A stretch of DNA of 32,384 nt. Origin: DASWFI01 sp036394315 (GTDB lineage Bacteria; Patescibacteriota; Doudnabacteria; UBA920; O2-02-FULL-48-8). Under the pieces are notes generated by a model. The model was given only the letters and a program-made list of their open reading frames with translations. It searched no databases and had not been told where the DNA came from. Of this stretch, positions 30,161 to 32,384 are shown in pieces. The stretch is taken from assembly GCA_036394315.1 (NCBI GenBank), contig DASWFI010000101.1, positions 1-32,384 on the forward strand, given 5' to 3'. Within the stretch, counting starts at the first letter, position 1. Each line of letters begins with the position of its first letter. The position numbers and the translations under genes were made by a program.

Positions 30161-31039
30161 ATGACAAATTACCTTAAACTTTTTGCGTCAATAATAATAG
30201 TGGCGGCAGGTTTGAGTTTGGGATTTATTTATTACCAATCAAATAAACTTACAGCACCTGCTTTGCTCTACCAGACTCCTGTATCTTCGCCAAATCCTAA
30301 AATAAAGACGGTTTTACCTAAAGAGGCTGCCACTCCGCCTGGTCCATTTATCCCTGATCCCAAATTGGGAATATACACTCCGATATTGATGTATCATCAT
30401 ATTGCACTGAAACGGCCGCAAGCAAGTTACTATGTTTCTCCCGGCGTCTTCGATAGCCAAATGAAATGGCTTTCTGATAATGGGTATAAAGTCATCTCCA
30501 TGGACGACCTTATAAGCGGGCTCAAAGGCACGACAACGCTCCCAACCAAACCAACTATAATCACTTTTGATGACGGCACGGTTGATCAATATGCAAACGT
30601 TTTACCCATTCTTAAAAAATATGGGTATACCGCAACCTTCTATATTATTTCAGGCGAAGTTGGAAGTGACGGATATATGGATTGGTCACAGATCAAAGAA
30701 TTGGTAAATAACGGCATGACTATCGGTGCCCATAGTGTTACTCATCCAAATCTAACACATCTCACCTCAACACAGCTAGAATCTGAACTCGCGAACAGTA
30801 AAAAGGTAATTGAAAAGAATTTAGGAATAACGGTAAAACATTTTTGTTATCCAGGCGGAGCCCATAACCAGGTAGTAGTCGAAAAAACGGCGCAATATTA
30901 TATAAGTGCCACTACCACGATTCATAAAGCCTACCATAATATTAAATCACCCAATGATTTTTATCGTCTTGAGCGGATCCATATTGACGATGAAATGCCC
31001 TCTTTTATTGATTGGATCAGAGGCATAAACTTATTTTGA
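30161..31039 (+). CDS. Membrane-anchored polysaccharide deacetylase (NodB family)
   Basis: 292 residues. N-terminal membrane anchor (~7-26), linker to ~65, then NodB domain: TPILMYHHI, TFDDG (catalytic Asp pair), AHSVTHPNL (metal-binding HxxxH), CYPGG (motif 3) and ERIHID. Such enzymes remove acetyl groups from GlcNAc in peptidoglycan or surface glycans, which raises lysozyme resistance. All motifs are intact, so an active enzyme is likely. The ATG lies too close to the TATGAT at 30153, so the real promoter is probably further up (for example GATAAT near 30132). Confidence 0.92.
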   Translation: MTNYLKLFASIIIVAAGLSLGFIYYQSNKLTAPALLYQTPVSSPNPKIKTVLPKEAATPPGPFIPDPKLGIYTPILMYHHIALKRPQASYYVSPGVFDSQMKWLSDNGYKVISMDDLISGLKGTTTLPTKPTIITFDDGTVDQYANVLPILKKYGYTATFYIISGEVGSDGYMDWSQIKELVNNGMTIGAHSVTHPNLTHLTSTQLESELANSKKVIEKNLGITVKHFCYPGGAHNQVVVEKTAQYYISATTTIHKAYHNIKSPNDFYRLERIHIDDEMPSFIDWIRGINLF

Positions 31040-31069
31040 GTTTTGGAACTAAATCTGTCCCAACTAATG

Positions 31070-31102
31070 ACACTAGCTTCCGCTAGTGTTTTTTGATATA
31101 AT
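31070..31102 (+). promoter_or_regulatory. Terminator fused to extended -10 promoter, leaderless start
   Basis: ACACTAGC (31070-31077) pairs with GCTAGTGT (31082-31089), the Ts run to 31094, and the last T begins TGATATAAT (-10 at 31097-31102). ATG at 31109, six bases later. The clearest example of terminator, promoter and start codon in 42 nt. Confidence 0.8.
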
Positions 31103-31108
31103 CCACGC

Positions 31109-31882
31109 ATGATTTTAACTAGAAAAATAGATTATTCATTTGTAATTTTATCTATCCTGGCAGTCCCAGGCTTTGTTTTTTTACAAAAAAATATAACCCC
31201 CCCGAGTTTCAAGCCACAGAAAATTTTGAGCGTTCCAGATAGTCGCGCTGTTCCAAATAAGAAGACATTGTATTTAACGCTTGATGCGGACATGAATGGA
31301 AGCATGCAAAAGAGACTTCAGAATAAGACTGTTAAAGCATGGTATGACCCGGAACTTATCGAGTATCTGAAAGCCAATAATATCAAGGCGACATTTTTTG
31401 TTTCCGGCTTGTTCGCTGAAGTTTACTCAAATCTTATTCGGGATTTAAATTCCACAGGTAATTACACTTTTGAAAATCACAGTTACGATGAATCAGGCTT
31501 TACCCCATATTGTTATGGCTTACAGACTTTAAAGACTGATCAGGAAAAAATAGACCAGATAAATAAAACTCAAAAAATCCTGAAAGATCTTACCGGCAGA
31601 AGTCCTAAATATTTTCGCTTTCCAGGCATTTGTCACGGTGCTCACGACGATCAATTGGTTCAAAATTTAGGCCTGATAAATAATGATGGGGACGTGGTAG
31701 CAAGCGATCCTTTTAATTCAAATGCCCAAAAAATTGTCCAGAATATATATAGACAAGTAAAAGACCGCGGTGTAATCATAATGCACGTCGGCGGCCCAAA
31801 TGCGCCAAAAAGTCTGGAAGTTTTAAAGCAGATAATTCCGCATTTGCAGGATCAGGGCTACACTTTTTCAAGCCTACAATGA
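31109..31882 (+). CDS. Second NodB-fold deacetylase-like protein with variant motifs
   Basis: 257 residues. N-terminal membrane anchor (~9-26), then a NodB-type domain: motif 1 reads LYLTLDADMNG (the TFDDG position is TLDAD), motif 2 FENHSYDE keeps one His where HxxxH is usual, motif 3 RFPGICHG, and late MHVGGPN. KATFFVSGLFAE after motif 1 is normal. The changed motif 1 and 2 leave it unclear whether metal is bound; it could be a divergent deacetylase or a pseudo-enzyme. Its neighbour 30161-31039 has intact motifs. Confidence 0.85.
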   Translation: MILTRKIDYSFVILSILAVPGFVFLQKNITPPSFKPQKILSVPDSRAVPNKKTLYLTLDADMNGSMQKRLQNKTVKAWYDPELIEYLKANNIKATFFVSGLFAEVYSNLIRDLNSTGNYTFENHSYDESGFTPYCYGLQTLKTDQEKIDQINKTQKILKDLTGRSPKYFRFPGICHGAHDDQLVQNLGLINNDGDVVASDPFNSNAQKIVQNIYRQVKDRGVIIMHVGGPNAPKSLEVLKQIIPHLQDQGYTFSSLQ

Positions 31883-31928
31883 ATACATGCTTAATGAGTC
31901 TTAATCTAAGTTTTTTTATCCTTTTCTT

Positions 31929-32277
31929 ATGAGAATTCTTATTAGGGCCTGGAACAAAAGGGTTTTGTAGCCGATTATGTTTTGGACGTAGAAAGCGGGC
32001 AGCGGCGGATAGAATGAAAAAAGTGGATTATGACGCTCTTATTTTGGATGTCGGACTGCCCAAACGCGACGGGATAACGGTTTGCAAAAATTTGCGAGAA
32101 CAAAATATAGTTATCCCTATTTTAATGCTGACAGCTAAGGATACTGTTGAAGACAAAGTTTTGGGATTGGATGCCGGAGCGGATGACTATCTGATAAAGC
32201 CTTTTTCATTTGATGAATTAGTGGCTCGCCTCACACCATCCAGAGTAGTTTCCAGTCAAGAGATGATACTGAGATAA
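31929..32277 (+). pseudogene. Decayed response-regulator gene
   Basis: ATG 31929 starts MRILI, then ~13 codons expected for the acidic pocket are missing. Another frame gives LEQKGFVADYVLDVESGQRR, typical of receiver helix 1 and strand 2, and a further shift leads to the long frame from ATG 32014: MKKVDYDALILDVGLPKRDG with the phospho-acceptor Asp, MLTAKD and LIKPFSFDEL. The frame then ends at 32277 after VSSQEMILR with no winged helix. At least one deletion and one frameshift are needed to explain it. Function is probably lost. Confidence 0.75.
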
Positions 32278-32384
32278 CCGCCGCCAAATTTTGAGTTTTA
32301 AGGATTAATGATGTTTAAAAGTCTGCCAGAGTTGCAGCTTAGCCTCATTCATCAACTTCGCAAATTCATTATCAGAGTGAGTGA
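32278..32384. other. Right-edge sequence with no recognised feature
   Basis: About 107 bases with no frame over 30 codons and no motif I recognise; it may be the remainder of the decayed regulator. Confidence 0.5.

Noticed and set aside
1..32384. CRISPR array or cas genes
   Set aside because: No regularly spaced repeats with unique spacers and no Cas-like protein were seen.
1..32384. Alternative genetic code with TGA as glycine
   Set aside because: TGA ends the genes at 31039 and 31882 where the family domain is complete.

Overview
The window looks like part of a Candidate Phyla Radiation (Patescibacteria) genome. This is an inference. It rests on low to moderate GC, very short intergenic gaps, few Shine-Dalgarno sequences, and many small membrane-anchored or secreted proteins. 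Other signs are a long fibronectin-III/peptidoglycan-binding surface protein, a DUF4337 protein, a UppP and two NodB-type deacetylases. TGA is used as a stop (31037-31039 and 31880-31882), so the Gracilibacteria code in which TGA means glycine does not apply.

Layout. 1-4.7 kb: the 3' end of a secreted Ig-like/Pro-rich repeat protein (+), a small anchored protein (-), and a 927-residue FN3 and peptidoglycan-binding surface protein (-). 4.8-9.9 kb: three minus-strand genes (alpha/beta hydrolase, HExxH secreted protein, SF2 helicase with eight integrase-type repeats) lying between two copies of a ~101-bp direct repeat, the right copy abutting tRNA-His. 9.9-10.7 kb: a minus-strand tRNA-Arg / small membrane protein / tRNA-His cluster preceded by an HNH nuclease gene with an in-frame stop. 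10.8-16.8 kb: plus-strand housekeeping and stress genes (queuosine-salvage family protein, DHFR/RibD-like reductase, metallophosphoesterase, MarR plus MFS exporter, UppP). 16.8-19.7 kb: three minus-strand envelope genes, including an HtrA-type protease without PDZ. 20-23.6 kb: ABC exporter, degenerate beta-lactamase-fold protein, a 20-residue Lys-rich peptide, DUF4337 protein. 23.6-28.5 kb: a cassette of strongly charged secreted proteins, a truncated HlyD-type adaptor, a two-component system, and a frameshifted secreted protein. 28.5-32.3 kb: SsuBC-like ABC permease and ATPase, two NodB deacetylases, and a decayed response regulator.

Three themes recur. (1) Several genes between 1 and 13.7 kb are followed, always in the gene's own orientation, by short conserved elements ending in a CCCCA-like boundary just before a terminator; two sets exist and one resembles the 3' half of a tRNA. 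(2) Many promoters are an extended -10 (TGnTATAAT or TGnTATGAT) directly after, or fused to, the T-tract of the preceding terminator, and often only 6-9 nt before the ATG, predicting leaderless mRNAs. (3) The two-component system at 26.3-28.1 kb sits between two promoters that each carry an 11-bp-period direct repeat like a PhoB/OmpR box, both ahead of small secreted-protein genes, which suggests a local envelope-stress or nutrient regulon.

All calls come from reading the sequence by eye. No database or folding program was used.
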